From: Geodermatophilus tzadiensis
Lineage (GTDB): Bacteria > Actinomycetota > Actinomycetes > Mycobacteriales > Geodermatophilaceae
Direction: 5' to 3'
Length of the DNA stretch: 64,000 nucleotides
NCBI RefSeq assembly: GCF_003002915.1
Contig: NZ_PVTG01000012.1
Coordinates: forward strand, 103,528-167,527
In this document: positions 16,485 to 26,178 of the stretch, piece after piece
Layout of the letters: every line of letters begins with the position of its first letter
Numbering within the stretch: position 1 is the stretch's first letter
The notes under the pieces: model-generated
The model's database searches: none
Seen by the model: only the letters and a program-made list of their open reading frames with translations
Told to the model about the DNA's origin: nothing
Translations under genes and position numbers: made by a program

Positions 16485-16916
16485 TCAGCTGGGCCGCTGC
16501 CCGCCGCCCGGGCGGAAGTCGGCCGCCGGGTGGTTGTCGGAGATGAGGCCGACGACGTTGCCGAACGGGTCGAGGACGGCGACGCTGACCACCGGCCCGT
16601 GCGGCGTGAGCGGGATCCACTCCTTGGCACCCATCGACGTCATCCGCTCGAGCACGGCGTCGAGGTCATCGACCCGCCAGGCCCCGACCGCCCCGCCGGG
16701 CTCCAGTGCCGCCCCGGCGGGAGCGGTGGTGCGGCCGGCGATCGCCAGCCGGGTCGACTCGCCGACGGCGAACGCGGCATAGCCCAGCTGCCCGCCGGGG
16801 CCGGGCCGGGTGAAGACGGGGCCCGACCCCAGGAGCTCCGTGTACCAGGCCGCGGCCGCGGCCACGTCGTCGGCCCAGTAGGTGAGCGATGCGATCCCGC
16901 GCAGGGTCACGTCCAT
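16485..16916 (-). CDS. VOC/glyoxalase-family protein
   Basis: The 143-residue single-domain vicinal-oxygen-chelate protein contains TYWADDVAAAAAWYTELLG near residues 12-30 and VAVLDPFGNVVGLI near the C-terminus. These two beta-alpha-beta units are typical of glyoxalase/bleomycin resistance proteins. As the last gene of the polyketide operon, with its start inside the end of the cyclase gene, it may act in a late oxidative or isomerisation step or give self-protection. Its metal ligands cannot be assigned with certainty. Confidence 0.8.
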   Translation of the reverse strand: MDVTLRGIASLTYWADDVAAAAAWYTELLGSGPVFTRPGPGGQLGYAAFAVGESTRLAIAGRTTAPAGAALEPGGAVGAWRVDDLDAVLERMTSMGAKEWIPLTPHGPVVSVAVLDPFGNVVGLISDNHPAADFRPGGGQRPS

Positions 16917-17794
16917 GACGAGGGGGCCTCCTCCTCCGCCAGCACCGGCTCGGGGTCCCCGGGCTGCCAGTCCGGCGCCGTCCAGCGGTGGAACACCCGG
17001 GCCACCGAGTCGCGCGGGCTCTGCCACGTCTCCGGGTTGTACGGGCTCACGTACGGGGCGAGGTCCGCCATGACCTTGGCGAAGGCCGGCCGCATGGACT
17101 CGTGGTTCTCCCGCACGGCCGCGGCCTTGACCCGGTCCTGCTCGAGGATGTGCACGAAGACGTCCTCCATCGAGTACAGCCAGCGGCCGGTCACGCCGGT
17201 CTCCGTCGGCAGCCCCCCGGCGTCGGACTCGGCGAACACGCGGGCGATGTCCTCCTCGCTGCCCGGGACCATCCGCTGGACGATCACGGTCATCTCCCGG
17301 TCCGGGGACACCGGGCCCTCGGGCACCCAGGAGTAGAAGTGCTTCGCCACGGAGTGCGACGGGTTCTGCCAGTAGCTCGCGTACGGGGTGACGTACGGGG
17401 CGATCACCTCGGAGATGATCTGGAACGCCGGCAGGCCGCGGCGCTGACCGGAGATCTCCGGGTCCTGCTTGCGCTCGATGACGTGCAGGTACAGGCCCTC
17501 GTAGGAGAGCAGGATCCGGCCGACGACGCCGAGGTCCTGCGGCCGGGTGGTCCGGTCGTAGTACGCGAACACCGGCCCGACCTTGTCCTCGCTGCCGGGG
17601 ACCATCCGGCAGACGATGACGTTGCGGAAGGGGCGCCAGTCGCTGGAGTACCAGCTCGCCGGTGCCGAGGCGGTGTTCGCGAACTCGACGGTGTCGTTCG
17701 CCCACGGCTGCTCGGTCGGGGTGGTCGAGGCGTCGGCCGCGGGGTCGGCGGATCGTGGGGTCGGGGGCGTCGTCTGGGACTCGGTCTGGGTCAC
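16907..17794 (-). CDS. Duplicated TcmI-type polyketide cyclase
   Basis: The 295-residue protein has two tandem TcmI-like cyclase domains (~57-155 and ~165-270). Each shows the RMVPGSE...VGRILLSYEGLYLHVIE / GRWLYSMEDVFVHILE pattern, and each ends with a SHSVAKHFYSW / DSVARVFHRW block. The first ~50 residues are Thr/Pro-rich and disordered. TcmI family members fold and cyclise poly-beta-ketone intermediates in type II systems. Stand-alone TcmI proteins have ~108 residues, so this is a fused pair, and a single-domain version sits at the other end of the operon. The GTG start overlaps the P450 stop by 4 nt and GGAGG precedes it. Confidence 0.85.
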   Translation of the reverse strand: MTQTESQTTPPTPRSADPAADASTTPTEQPWANDTVEFANTASAPASWYSSDWRPFRNVIVCRMVPGSEDKVGPVFAYYDRTTRPQDLGVVGRILLSYEGLYLHVIERKQDPEISGQRRGLPAFQIISEVIAPYVTPYASYWQNPSHSVAKHFYSWVPEGPVSPDREMTVIVQRMVPGSEEDIARVFAESDAGGLPTETGVTGRWLYSMEDVFVHILEQDRVKAAAVRENHESMRPAFAKVMADLAPYVSPYNPETWQSPRDSVARVFHRWTAPDWQPGDPEPVLAEEEAPSSWT

Positions 17795-19074
17795 GGGGTT
17801 CCTCCGGGGACAGGGGTGGGGGTGAAACGGAGGGGTAGGGCGAGCAGACCGCGGAAGGCCGAGGCGGCGGGCAGCCACTGCAGCTCCTCCACGGGGACGT
17901 CGAGGCGCAGGTCGGGCAACCGCAGCAGCACCTGCCGCAGCGCCGTCGTCGCCTCCAGCCGGGCCAGTGCGGTGCCCAGGCAGTAGTGGACGCCGTGCCC
18001 GAAGGCGAGGTGCTGCGTCGGACCGCGGTCGAGGTCCAGCCGGTCGGGCTCGGCGGTGAGCTCGGGGTCGTGGTCGGCCGCGCTGAGCACGACGGTGACG
18101 ATCGACCCCGCCGGGATGGCCACGCCGCCGATCTCGAGGTCCTCGGTGGCGAACCGGAAGCTCGACACCGGCACCGACCCGTCGAAGCGCAGCAGCTCCT
18201 CGACGGCCTCGGGCACCCGGTCGAGGTCGGCGAGGAGGTGGGCCATCTCCTCGGGGTGGGTCAGCAGCGCGACGACGGCGTTGCCGAGGAAGTCCGACGT
18301 CGTCTGGTAGCCGGCGAACAGCAGCAGGAAGCAGGTGGAGACCAGCTCGGCCTCCGACAGCCGGCCGTCGCCGTCGCGGGCGGTGATCAGCGCGCTGACC
18401 AGGTCCTCGCCGGGGTGGGCGCGCTTGGCCGCGACCAGGCCGGTGAAGTAGGCGTGCAGCCGCTCCTGGGCCTGCCCGATGGCCGCCCGGTCCTCCTGGG
18501 GACTGCGCCCGCCGGTGCCCACGGTCCGGATCACCTGGGTGCCGGCGAGGATCTCCTCGTGGTCGGCCTCCGGGATGCCGAGCAGGTCGCCGATCACCGC
18601 GAGCGGCAGCCGCAGCGCGAAGTCGTCGACGAACTCGCATCCCCCGCGCGGCGCCATCCGGTCGAGCAGGCCGGCGACGATCTCCTCCACCCGGGGGCGC
18701 ATCGCCTCGATCCGCTTGGGGGTGAACGCCTGCGTCACCAGCCGGCGCAGCCGGGTGTGCTCCGGCGGGTCGGAGTTGAGCATGTTGGTGTTGATCTGCC
18801 GGGCCTTCTCGCCGAAGACCGCGAGGTAGGTGTCGCCGGCCCGGTACAGGTCCTTGGACAGCCGCGGGTCCGACAGCGCCTGGCGGGCGTCGGCGTAGCG
18901 GGTGACCAGGAAGGAGTCGAAGCGCGGCGTGCGCACCTTGACCACCGGGCGCTCGGCGCGCAGCCGGGCGTAGACGGGATAGGGGTCGGCGCGGAACTCC
19001 GGCGTGTAGATCTCCTGGCCGGGGACGACGTCGTCCGGGGGCGCCGCGGGGGTCGCTGGGGCGGTCTGGGTCAT
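17791..19074 (-). CDS. Cytochrome P450
   Basis: The 427-residue soluble bacterial P450 has the haem loop FGHGVHYCLG at 358-367 (ligand Cys365) and the K-helix ELLR at 293-296. The I-helix motif reads AGYQTT at 254-259, with Gln257 where an acidic residue normally stands. It lies between the flavin monooxygenase and the fused cyclase genes and presumably tailors the aromatic polyketide by hydroxylation or coupling. AGGAG precedes the ATG. The acidic-residue change may alter proton delivery and hints at unusual chemistry. Confidence 0.9.
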   Translation of the reverse strand: MTQTAPATPAAPPDDVVPGQEIYTPEFRADPYPVYARLRAERPVVKVRTPRFDSFLVTRYADARQALSDPRLSKDLYRAGDTYLAVFGEKARQINTNMLNSDPPEHTRLRRLVTQAFTPKRIEAMRPRVEEIVAGLLDRMAPRGGCEFVDDFALRLPLAVIGDLLGIPEADHEEILAGTQVIRTVGTGGRSPQEDRAAIGQAQERLHAYFTGLVAAKRAHPGEDLVSALITARDGDGRLSEAELVSTCFLLLFAGYQTTSDFLGNAVVALLTHPEEMAHLLADLDRVPEAVEELLRFDGSVPVSSFRFATEDLEIGGVAIPAGSIVTVVLSAADHDPELTAEPDRLDLDRGPTQHLAFGHGVHYCLGTALARLEATTALRQVLLRLPDLRLDVPVEELQWLPAASAFRGLLALPLRFTPTPVPGGTP

Positions 19075-19097
19075 GTCGGCTCCTGAGGGGGTGGGGG

Positions 19098-21932
19098 TCA
19101 GGGGGCGAAGACGCCGGCGAGGTGGTCGAGCAGGGCGTCCTCGTCCAGCGGGCGGCTGCGGAAGCCGACGTGGCCGTCGGGCCGGACCAGGTGGGCCGCC
19201 GTCCCCGCGCCCGCGGTGCCGTAGGCGGCCGCGAAGGTCCCCTCGGCGTCGCGGACGACGGGCAGGTCGACGAGGAACGGCACCCGGGCGTCGGGGGCGG
19301 CGACCAGGTAGGCCGCCACCTCGCCGCGGGTCTGCTGCCGTACCGCGACGGCCAGCTTCTCCAGGCCCGACACCTGCTCCTCCGACGCGCCGGCGTCGGC
19401 CGACAGCAGCAGCGTGGAGCGGGTGCCGCGGGTGAGGTCGAACAGCCGCAGCGGGTGCGCGACGCCGAAGCGCCGCAGCCCGTGCACGTCCGGCGCGCGG
19501 TGCCCGGGCTCGGGCCCGGCGGGGAAGCCGTCGGGGGCCGCCTCGCCGACCAGCGGGCTGCCGGCGTAGTTCATGGTCATCTGCATCTCGAGCAGGAACT
19601 GCGCCTTCTCGTCCTCCATGTCCATCTCGTCGGTGAACGCGATGGCCACGGCCCGGTCGACGATCATCTTCCCGGCGGGACGGCGCTCGGCCTCGTAGCT
19701 GTCGAGCAGCCCGGGGGCGGCCAGCCCGCGGACGGCGAGGGCGAGCTTCCAGCCGAGGTTCCAGGCGTCCTGGATGCCGGTGTTCATGCCCTGCCCGCCG
19801 GCCGGCGGGTGCAGGTGCGCGGCGTCGCCGGCGACGAAGACCCGCCCCTCGCGGTAGCGGTCGACGATGCCGTGCTTGATCCGGAAGATCGACGACCAGC
19901 GCAGGTTGCTCGCCGTCGTCCCGGGCGGGCCCAGGTCGTCGATGGCGGCCTGCATGTCGGCCAGCGTCGGCGGCTCGTACTCCTGCCAGAACCCGGGCGG
20001 GACGACGCCGGAGCCGACCGCGTCCTGCCACCGCTGCGGGGCCAGGGTGGCGATCCGGTAGCGGTTGCGGCCCTTGAGCGGGACGCAGACGAGCATGCCG
20101 GTGAAGTCGTCCTCGTTCTCGATGCGGACGAAGCGCACCAGGTGCCCGGCGGGCAGGTCCCAGTCGACGTCGACGTCCCCGAGCATGAACAGCTGCGGGA
20201 ACATCGACAGCCCGCCCTCGAAGCGGAGCCCCAGCCCGGAGCGGACGGCGCTGTGCGCCCCGTCGCAGCCGACCAGGTACTGCGCCCGGGCGGTCTCCAC
20301 CTCGCCGGAGGCGTGCCGCAGCTGCGCGGTGACGCCCTCGTCGTCCTGGGTGAAGCCGGCCAGCTCGACGCCGCGCTCGACGACCACCCCGAGGGAGGTC
20401 AGCCGGGCGCCGAGCAGGCGCTCGGTCTCGTACTGCGGCAGGCCGAGGTGGGCGTAGGGCAGCTCGTCGAGGCCGGACCAGTCGACCTGGTGGGTCTGCT
20501 CGCCGTTGACGAACACCGTCTGGCCGTGCAGCCAGATCCCGGCGTCCATCGCCTCGGTGACGATGCCCTGGTCCTCCCAGATCTCCATCGTCCGGCAGTG
20601 GATGCCGATGGCCTTGTCGGCCTGGGTGGAGGCCTCGGGGCGCTTGTCCACGACGCGGACGGCGACGCCGCGGCGGGCCAGCTCGATGGCGTGGGTCAGG
20701 CCGGCCGGGCCGGCGCCGACGACCAGCACCTCGACCGCGCGTCCGGTGGTGCGGGAGGTGCCCTCGAGGCCGGCCGGGACGGGCAGCGCCGCCGCGGCGG
20801 CCGCGTGCTCGTCGTCGGGCTTCTCCACGAACTCCTGCACGCTGGCGCTGGGCACCGTGCTGACCGGCGTCCCGGCGACCACCTCCAGGTCCGGCTCCGG
20901 GGTCACCGGCACCGCGGCGGGGACGGTCTCGGGGACAGCGGTGGCCGAGGGCGGCTCGGGGCGGACCCGCAGCGCGAACACCCGGCGGTCCTCGCCGCGG
21001 GCCAGCCAGCGGCCCAGCGGCCCGGCGGTCCAGTTGGCCGGCTCGGCCGTCCAGTCGGTGAAGTGCTGCTCGGACTCCCACTCCGCGACGACGTGGTAGC
21101 GCCCGCCGTCGGTCTCGCGCAGCAGCTCCTCGCGGGCGTGGCCCGGGGCGCTGCGCGCGAGCTGCGCGGCGGCGAGGTAGGCCAGCTCGAAGGCCTCCTG
21201 CTCCCAGGGCTCGACGGCGACGGCGGAGTCGACGCGCACCCGCGCCACCTCGACGTCCCCGCCGGGCGGGAGCAGCGGCGGGAAGTCCGCGTCCGCGTCG
21301 GGCCGCTGCCGGATCTCGAGCACCTCGCGCCGGAACTCCACCGAGTGCCAGCGGGCCAGCGGGGCGCCGGCCGCCATGTGCGAGGGGTCCTCGACCCAGT
21401 CCACGAAGTCCTGCTCGGACCGCCACTCGGCGAAGATGTGGTACCGCAGGCCGCTCGCGTCGCGCAGCAGCTCCTCCCGCACGTAGCCGCGGGAGTCGCC
21501 GATCCGCTGGGTGACCGTGGTGTACGCGCGCTCGAAGGCCACCCGCTCGCCGGGCGCGACGCTGGTGGAGAAGTCGATGCGCACCGGCCGCCGCGGCTCG
21601 GCCTCCCGCGTGGCCAGCACGGTGAACGTCTCGCGGGCGGTGTCCTCGCGCAGGTCGCGCAGCGCCGCGGTGAGCCGCTCGCCCGCGGCGCTGCGCCCGA
21701 AGGCGTCCACCGCCGCCCGGTCGGTCCAGTCGCTGACGAAGCCGAACCAGCGCGGGTCGTCGGCGTCGCGCACCAGCTCCTGGCGCAGGTTGCCCGGCAC
21801 CCGGGCGACCTCCGCGGCGGCCTGCTGCCAGGCCGCCGCGAACGCGTCCTCGCAGCCCTCCCGCGCGCGCACCCGCAGCACCGTCCGCACCCCGGCGGCG
21901 GCGGCGTCCCTCCCGGTGCCCGGTGCCGTCAT
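19098..21932 (-). CDS. Triple-ABM / FAD monooxygenase fusion
   Basis: The 944-residue multidomain oxygenase begins with three antibiotic-biosynthesis-monooxygenase (ABM, dimeric alpha-beta barrel) domains at about 14-110, 116-212 and 228-325. A Pro/Val-rich linker (~326-396) leads to a PheA/TfdB-type FAD monooxygenase. That domain has GAGPAG at 406-411, a distal GDAAHLHPPAGGQGMNTG motif and a thioredoxin-like C-terminal domain ending at 944. ABM domains make quinones without cofactor, and the FAD part hydroxylates aromatic rings. The fusion probably does several oxidations of the pentangular or anthraquinone scaffold. It overlaps the single-ABM gene by 4 nt. Confidence 0.88.
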   Translation of the reverse strand: MTAPGTGRDAAAAGVRTVLRVRAREGCEDAFAAAWQQAAAEVARVPGNLRQELVRDADDPRWFGFVSDWTDRAAVDAFGRSAAGERLTAALRDLREDTARETFTVLATREAEPRRPVRIDFSTSVAPGERVAFERAYTTVTQRIGDSRGYVREELLRDASGLRYHIFAEWRSEQDFVDWVEDPSHMAAGAPLARWHSVEFRREVLEIRQRPDADADFPPLLPPGGDVEVARVRVDSAVAVEPWEQEAFELAYLAAAQLARSAPGHAREELLRETDGGRYHVVAEWESEQHFTDWTAEPANWTAGPLGRWLARGEDRRVFALRVRPEPPSATAVPETVPAAVPVTPEPDLEVVAGTPVSTVPSASVQEFVEKPDDEHAAAAAALPVPAGLEGTSRTTGRAVEVLVVGAGPAGLTHAIELARRGVAVRVVDKRPEASTQADKAIGIHCRTMEIWEDQGIVTEAMDAGIWLHGQTVFVNGEQTHQVDWSGLDELPYAHLGLPQYETERLLGARLTSLGVVVERGVELAGFTQDDEGVTAQLRHASGEVETARAQYLVGCDGAHSAVRSGLGLRFEGGLSMFPQLFMLGDVDVDWDLPAGHLVRFVRIENEDDFTGMLVCVPLKGRNRYRIATLAPQRWQDAVGSGVVPPGFWQEYEPPTLADMQAAIDDLGPPGTTASNLRWSSIFRIKHGIVDRYREGRVFVAGDAAHLHPPAGGQGMNTGIQDAWNLGWKLALAVRGLAAPGLLDSYEAERRPAGKMIVDRAVAIAFTDEMDMEDEKAQFLLEMQMTMNYAGSPLVGEAAPDGFPAGPEPGHRAPDVHGLRRFGVAHPLRLFDLTRGTRSTLLLSADAGASEEQVSGLEKLAVAVRQQTRGEVAAYLVAAPDARVPFLVDLPVVRDAEGTFAAAYGTAGAGTAAHLVRPDGHVGFRSRPLDEDALLDHLAGVFAP

Positions 21933-22276
21933 GCCGGGGTCTCCACCGGCCGCCCCGCGCCGGGGACGACGGCCAGCACCTCGTAGGTGTTGCGGGCGGC
22001 GTCCTCGCGCAGGTCGCGCAGCGCCTCGGTGAGCGTCTCCCGGGCGGCGCTGCGGCCGAACGCGTCGACGGCGGCGCGGTCGGTCCAGTCGCTGGTGATG
22101 ACGAACGTGCGCGGGTCGTCGGCGTCGCGCACCAGCTCCTGGCGGAGGTTGCCCGGCACCCGGGCGATCTCGGCCGCGGCCCGGTGCCAGGCCGCCTCGA
22201 AGGCGGCCTCGCACCCCTCCCGCGTCCGCATCCGGAGCATCGTCCGGATCGCGGCCCGCTCCTCCGGCGCGCTCAC
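21929..22276 (-). CDS. ABM-family cofactor-free monooxygenase
   Basis: This 115-residue single ABM domain is almost identical in pattern to the first domain of the downstream fusion (AAAEIARVPGNLRQELVRDADDPR, SDWTDRAAVDAFGRSAA). The two clearly arose by duplication. Such enzymes oxidise phenols to quinones in aromatic polyketide pathways. The GTG start overlaps the CLF stop and its stop overlaps the fusion start (ATGA). Confidence 0.85.
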   Translation of the reverse strand: MSAPEERAAIRTMLRMRTREGCEAAFEAAWHRAAAEIARVPGNLRQELVRDADDPRTFVITSDWTDRAAVDAFGRSAARETLTEALRDLREDAARNTYEVLAVVPGAGRPVETPA

Positions 22277-23511
22277 GCCGCCGCCCCGACCGGGTCGCGG
22301 CGCAGCACCAGGCTGCTGTTGAACCCGCCGGCGCCCCGGGCCAGGACGACGACGGTCCGCAGCTCCTGCACGCGGGTGGCCTGCACGAGGTCGACGCCGG
22401 GTGCCTCGACCGGCTGCTGCAGGTGGGCGGTGCCGGGCACGATGCCGTCGCGCATCGCCAGCAGCGCGGTGGCCACGTTGAGCGCCGACCCGCCGGCCAT
22501 CAGCCGCCCGGTCCACGACGACGGCGCGGTCACCGGCACCGGGGTGCTGCGGCTGCCGAACACCGCCCCGATCGCCGCCAGCTCCAGCGCGTCGAGCTCC
22601 GGCGTGCCGGCGCCGTCGGCGACCACGAGGTCCACCTCGTCCGGCGAGACGCCGGCGTCGGCGAGCGCGAGCCGGATGGCCCGGGCGTACTGCGTCGCGT
22701 CGGGTGCGGGGTCCTCGTGGTGGTGCGCGTCGTGCGTGGCGCCGTAGCCGGCCACCTCGCCCCACACCCGCTGTGCGCCGCGGGCCCGCGCCGCGCCGGG
22801 CTCCTCGACCAGCAGGATGGCGCCGCCCTCGCCCACGACGTGCCCGTTGGCCCGCCGGTCGAAGGGCAGGTAGGCCTCCTCGGGCCGGGTCGCCGTCGAC
22901 AGCCGGCCGCTGGTGGCCTGGCACAGCAGCGCGTACGGGCACATGCCCGCCTCCGTGCCGCCCACCAGCACCGCCGGCGTCCCGCGGCGCGCCACGCGCC
23001 GGGCCCAGCCGATGCTGTCCAGCCCGCCGGCGCCCTCGCTGACCACCACGCCGGAGGGCCCCTTGTAGCCGTCGCGGATCGACACCTGGCCGGTGCTGGC
23101 GGCGTAGAACCAGGCGATCGACTGGTAGGCGCCCACCGCCTTGGGCCCGCGTGCCCACAGCCCCTGGATCTCGTGCTGGCTGAACTCGTTGCCGCCGGAG
23201 CCGGAGGCGAGGAACACCGAGGTGGCGTAGACGTCCTCCGGCGCGGTGTAGCCGGCGTCCTCCGCCGCGAGGGTGGCCGCGGCCAGCGACATCCAGGTCC
23301 AGCGGTCGGTCTGCACCTTCAGCTGGGGCGCCACGTGCTCGTCGGGGTCGAAGCCGCGCACCTGCCCGGCCAGCGAGATGCCGTACTGCGTGGGGTCGAA
23401 GCCCTCGATCGGGCCGATCGCGTGCTCCCCCCGCAGCAGCGACTCCCAGTGGGCCTCGACGCCGACCCCCGTGGGGGCGACGACGCCGAGGCCGGTCACG
23501 AGCAGGCTCAT
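22273..23511 (-). CDS. Type II PKS chain length factor (KS-beta)
   Basis: The 412-residue ketosynthase-like subunit pairs with KS-alpha and sets chain length. The catalytic Cys is absent, as expected: the corresponding stretch is [14 protein letters not shown]. Most chain length factors have Gln in this loop (EQAGG); here that position is Gly160. Other family blocks are [21 protein letters not shown] and the C-terminal [11 protein letters not shown]. It is coupled to KS-alpha by a 4-nt overlap, as is typical. Confidence 0.92.
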   Translation of the reverse strand: MSLLVTGLGVVAPTGVGVEAHWESLLRGEHAIGPIEGFDPTQYGISLAGQVRGFDPDEHVAPQLKVQTDRWTWMSLAAATLAAEDAGYTAPEDVYATSVFLASGSGGNEFSQHEIQGLWARGPKAVGAYQSIAWFYAASTGQVSIRDGYKGPSGVVVSEGAGGLDSIGWARRVARRGTPAVLVGGTEAGMCPYALLCQATSGRLSTATRPEEAYLPFDRRANGHVVGEGGAILLVEEPGAARARGAQRVWGEVAGYGATHDAHHHEDPAPDATQYARAIRLALADAGVSPDEVDLVVADGAGTPELDALELAAIGAVFGSRSTPVPVTAPSSWTGRLMAGGSALNVATALLAMRDGIVPGTAHLQQPVEAPGVDLVQATRVQELRTVVVLARGAGGFNSSLVLRRDPVGAAA

Positions 23512-24803
23512 TCGGTCCTCCGGGAGGGGCTGGCCAGCACGATGGCCGACTGGAATCCGCCGAAGCCGCTGCCGACGGAGAGGGCGACGTCGACCTTCTG
23601 CTCGCGGGCGACCTTGGGCACGTAGTCGAGGTCGCACTCGGGGTCGGGCACCTCGTAGTTCGCCGTGGGCGGCAGCACCCCGCGCTGCACGGCCAGCGCC
23701 GTGGCGGCGATCTCGATGGAACCGATGGCGCCCAGCGAGTGGCCGACCATCGACTTGATCGAGCTCATCGCCACCCGCTCGGCCGCCGGGCCGAGGCTCT
23801 TGTGCACCGCCGCGGTCTCGTGCCGGTCGTTCTGCTTGGTGCCCGAGCCGTGCGCGTTGACGTAGCCGACCTCGGCGGGGTCGATGCGGCCCTGGCCGAG
23901 CGCCTCGCGGATCGCCTCGGCCATCTCGGTGCCGTCGGGCTTGAGCCCGGTCATGTGGAAGGCGTTGCACCGGCTGGCGTAGCCGGTGACCTCGCAGTAC
24001 ACCTCCGCCCCGCGCCGGCGCGCGTGCTCGAGCTCCTCGAGCACCAGCACCGCCGAGCCCTCGCCCATGACGAACCCGTTGCGCCGCGCGTCGAACGGCT
24101 TGGAGGCGTGCTCGGGGTCGTCGTTGCTGTCGGTGGTCGCCCGGATGGTGTCGAAGCAGGCCATCGAGATCGGCGAGATCGGCGCGTCGCTGGCGCCGGC
24201 GATCACGACGTCGGCGTCGCCGTCCTCCACCAGCTGGCTGCCGTAGCCCACCGCGTCGATGCCCGAGGTGCAGCCGGTGGAGACCACGGTGGCCGGGCCG
24301 TGGGCGCCGAAGCGCACCGCGAGCTCGGTCGCGCCGCAGCTGGGCACCAGCGCGTGGGCGAGGAAGCGGGAGGCGTAGCGGGGGTCGACCAGCCAGTGCG
24401 CGCCGGCGTCGCTCACCGACACGTACTCCTGCTCCAGCCGCATGGTCGCGCCGACGGCGGTGCCGAGGGTGACGCCGACCCGGTCGGGGTCGGGCGCGTC
24501 GTCGGCGCCGCCCGCGCCGAAGCGCAGGCCGCTGTCGGCCACCGCCTCGTCGGCGGCGACCATCGCCATCTGCACGAACCGGTCGTTGCGGTGGATCTCC
24601 TGCGCGGACAGGCCGAGGGCCCGCCCGTCGAAGTCGACCTCCGCGGCCACCTGCGAGCGGAACCGCGCCGGGTCGAAGAAGGTGATCCGGCGGGTCGCCG
24701 TCCGGCCCGCGGTGATCATGTCCCAGAAGCCCTCACGGCCCATCGACCCGGGGGCGACCACCCCGATCCCCGTGACGACGACCCGCCGGCGCTCGGTGCT
24801 CAC
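23508..24803 (-). CDS. Type II PKS ketosynthase (KS-alpha)
   Basis: The 431-residue condensing enzyme has the active-site Cys178 in [10 protein letters not shown]. Both catalytic His motifs are present ([11 protein letters not shown] and [11 protein letters not shown]), as are the family blocks [17 protein letters not shown] and [12 protein letters not shown]. It extends the poly-beta-ketone with malonyl units on the ACP. The GTG start overlaps the stop of the cupin gene. Gene order cupin, KS-alpha, CLF echoes the whiE spore-pigment type of cluster. Confidence 0.95.
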   Translation of the reverse strand: MSTERRRVVVTGIGVVAPGSMGREGFWDMITAGRTATRRITFFDPARFRSQVAAEVDFDGRALGLSAQEIHRNDRFVQMAMVAADEAVADSGLRFGAGGADDAPDPDRVGVTLGTAVGATMRLEQEYVSVSDAGAHWLVDPRYASRFLAHALVPSCGATELAVRFGAHGPATVVSTGCTSGIDAVGYGSQLVEDGDADVVIAGASDAPISPISMACFDTIRATTDSNDDPEHASKPFDARRNGFVMGEGSAVLVLEELEHARRRGAEVYCEVTGYASRCNAFHMTGLKPDGTEMAEAIREALGQGRIDPAEVGYVNAHGSGTKQNDRHETAAVHKSLGPAAERVAMSSIKSMVGHSLGAIGSIEIAATALAVQRGVLPPTANYEVPDPECDLDYVPKVAREQKVDVALSVGSGFGGFQSAIVLASPSRRTE

Positions 24804-25222
24804 CGCACGCCCGGGGGGAGCTCGGTGTCGACGTGGCCCAGCTCGGGCCGCGGCGCCAGGGGCCCGCAGAGGAAGACGAAGAACGCCGTGGTCGAGGTGT
24901 CGTTGACGATCCGGTGCTTCACCCCGATCGGGATGTGCACCGCCGTCTCCGCGGTCAGCCGCCGCTCCTCGCCGTCGAGGGTGACCGAGACGTCACCGGT
25001 CTGGCAGTAGAGGAACTCCTCGGAGTACGGGTGCCAGTGCTCGGTGACGACCTCCCCCGGCTCGAGGGTGAGCGTGCCCATGAAGCCGGCGGTGGAGCCG
25101 ACGCTGGCCGGCGAGAGCAGGACGCGGATGTCGCCGCCGCGGCGTCGGTTGGGCGGGGTGTCGGCGCGGGACACGGTGGGCCCGCAGCGCACGACGCTCT
25201 TGGCGTGCTGGATGGTGGTCAT
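24800..25222 (-). CDS. Cupin-domain protein of aromatic polyketide cluster
   Basis: The 140-residue single cupin has metal-site motifs [15 protein letters not shown] (~63-77) and [14 protein letters not shown] (~94-107). Its position just before KS-alpha and its length match the whiE ORFII-like cupins of spore-pigment clusters, thought to aid cyclisation or late modification. It is coupled to its neighbours on both sides by 4-nt overlaps. Confidence 0.87.
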   Translation of the reverse strand: MTTIQHAKSVVRCGPTVSRADTPPNRRRGGDIRVLLSPASVGSTAGFMGTLTLEPGEVVTEHWHPYSEEFLYCQTGDVSVTLDGEERRLTAETAVHIPIGVKHRIVNDTSTTAFFVFLCGPLAPRPELGHVDTELPPGVR

Positions 25223-26178
25223 GACTGTCCTCCGGTGGGGGTCGGGCCCGCGATGGCGGGTTCCGGCCGGGCGGTCGGGATCGGGAGCTCGGGCCCGGCG
25301 GCGTGCTGCACCGGGACGTCGGGGGCGACCTGGCGGACGAGCGGGCCGAGCAGCGGGACGGCGGCCACCTCGACCACCGCCGTGGCGCCGCTGGTGGCCA
25401 GCGCCCGGCAGGTGGCCTCCCACTGCACCGGCGAGGTGAGGTGGGCACGCAGGCACCGGGCCAGCTGGTGGGGGTCCTGGGTGGGGCGGCCGTCGGCGTT
25501 GGGCACCACGGGCACCTCGGGCGCCGACCAGTCGAGGTCGGCCAGTGCCGGACCCAGGTGCCGCGCGACGGGTTCCATGAGCGGCCCGTGGCAGGCGGCC
25601 CGCCCGGGGAGGCGGACCAGGTCCAGGCCGGCGGCGAGCACGGTCTGCCGCGCCCGGGCCAGCTCCTCGCAGGTGCCCGCGAGGACCACCTGGGCCGGCC
25701 CGTCGAACTCGGCGATCGTCAGCGTGCCCCAGCCGCCGACCTCGGCGACCGCCGCGCGGGCCACCTCGCCGGCGCCCGGGCCGACGACCGCGGCCATGCC
25801 GGCGCAGGACGGGCGCGGCGAGAGGGACAGCAGCTCGGCCCGCCAGTGCACCAGCTCGACCACCTGGTCGAGCGGCAGCGCCCCGGAGGCCACCAGCGCG
25901 GCGTACTCGCCGATGCCGTGCCCGGCGACGGCGACCGGCTGCAGGCCGCGGGCGACCAGGCTGCGGTAGCCGGCGACGCCGGTGACCACGACCTCGACGT
26001 GCGCGGCCACGGGGTCGCTCAGGTTGAGCGGGTCGCGCCACCACTCGGCGACGTCCCGCCCGACCAGCGCGGAGGCCTCCTCGGCCACCTGTCGTGCGGG
26101 CTCCTCGCCGAGCCAGGCGTCGAGCGTGCCGGCGCGCGCGCCGCCCTCCCCGGCGAGGACGACCGCGGCCCGGGTCAC
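25219..26178 (-). CDS. Acyltransferase homologue lacking the catalytic Ser
   Basis: The 319-residue FabD-like acyltransferase fold has the expected malonyl-CoA:ACP transacylase position in the operon. The nucleophile motif GHSxGE reads GHGIGE at 86-91, so Ser is replaced by Gly88 (codon GGC on the minus strand). The N-terminal oxyanion motif GQGSQ is also lost (AGEGGARAG). The Arg (HWRAEL, R113) and catalytic His (CHGPLM, H197) remain. As read, the enzyme could not form an acyl-Ser intermediate. It may be a structural or ACP-binding partner, or use unusual chemistry. Confidence 0.85.
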   Translation of the reverse strand: MTRAAVVLAGEGGARAGTLDAWLGEEPARQVAEEASALVGRDVAEWWRDPLNLSDPVAAHVEVVVTGVAGYRSLVARGLQPVAVAGHGIGEYAALVASGALPLDQVVELVHWRAELLSLSPRPSCAGMAAVVGPGAGEVARAAVAEVGGWGTLTIAEFDGPAQVVLAGTCEELARARQTVLAAGLDLVRLPGRAACHGPLMEPVARHLGPALADLDWSAPEVPVVPNADGRPTQDPHQLARCLRAHLTSPVQWEATCRALATSGATAVVEVAAVPLLGPLVRQVAPDVPVQHAAGPELPIPTARPEPAIAGPTPTGGQS

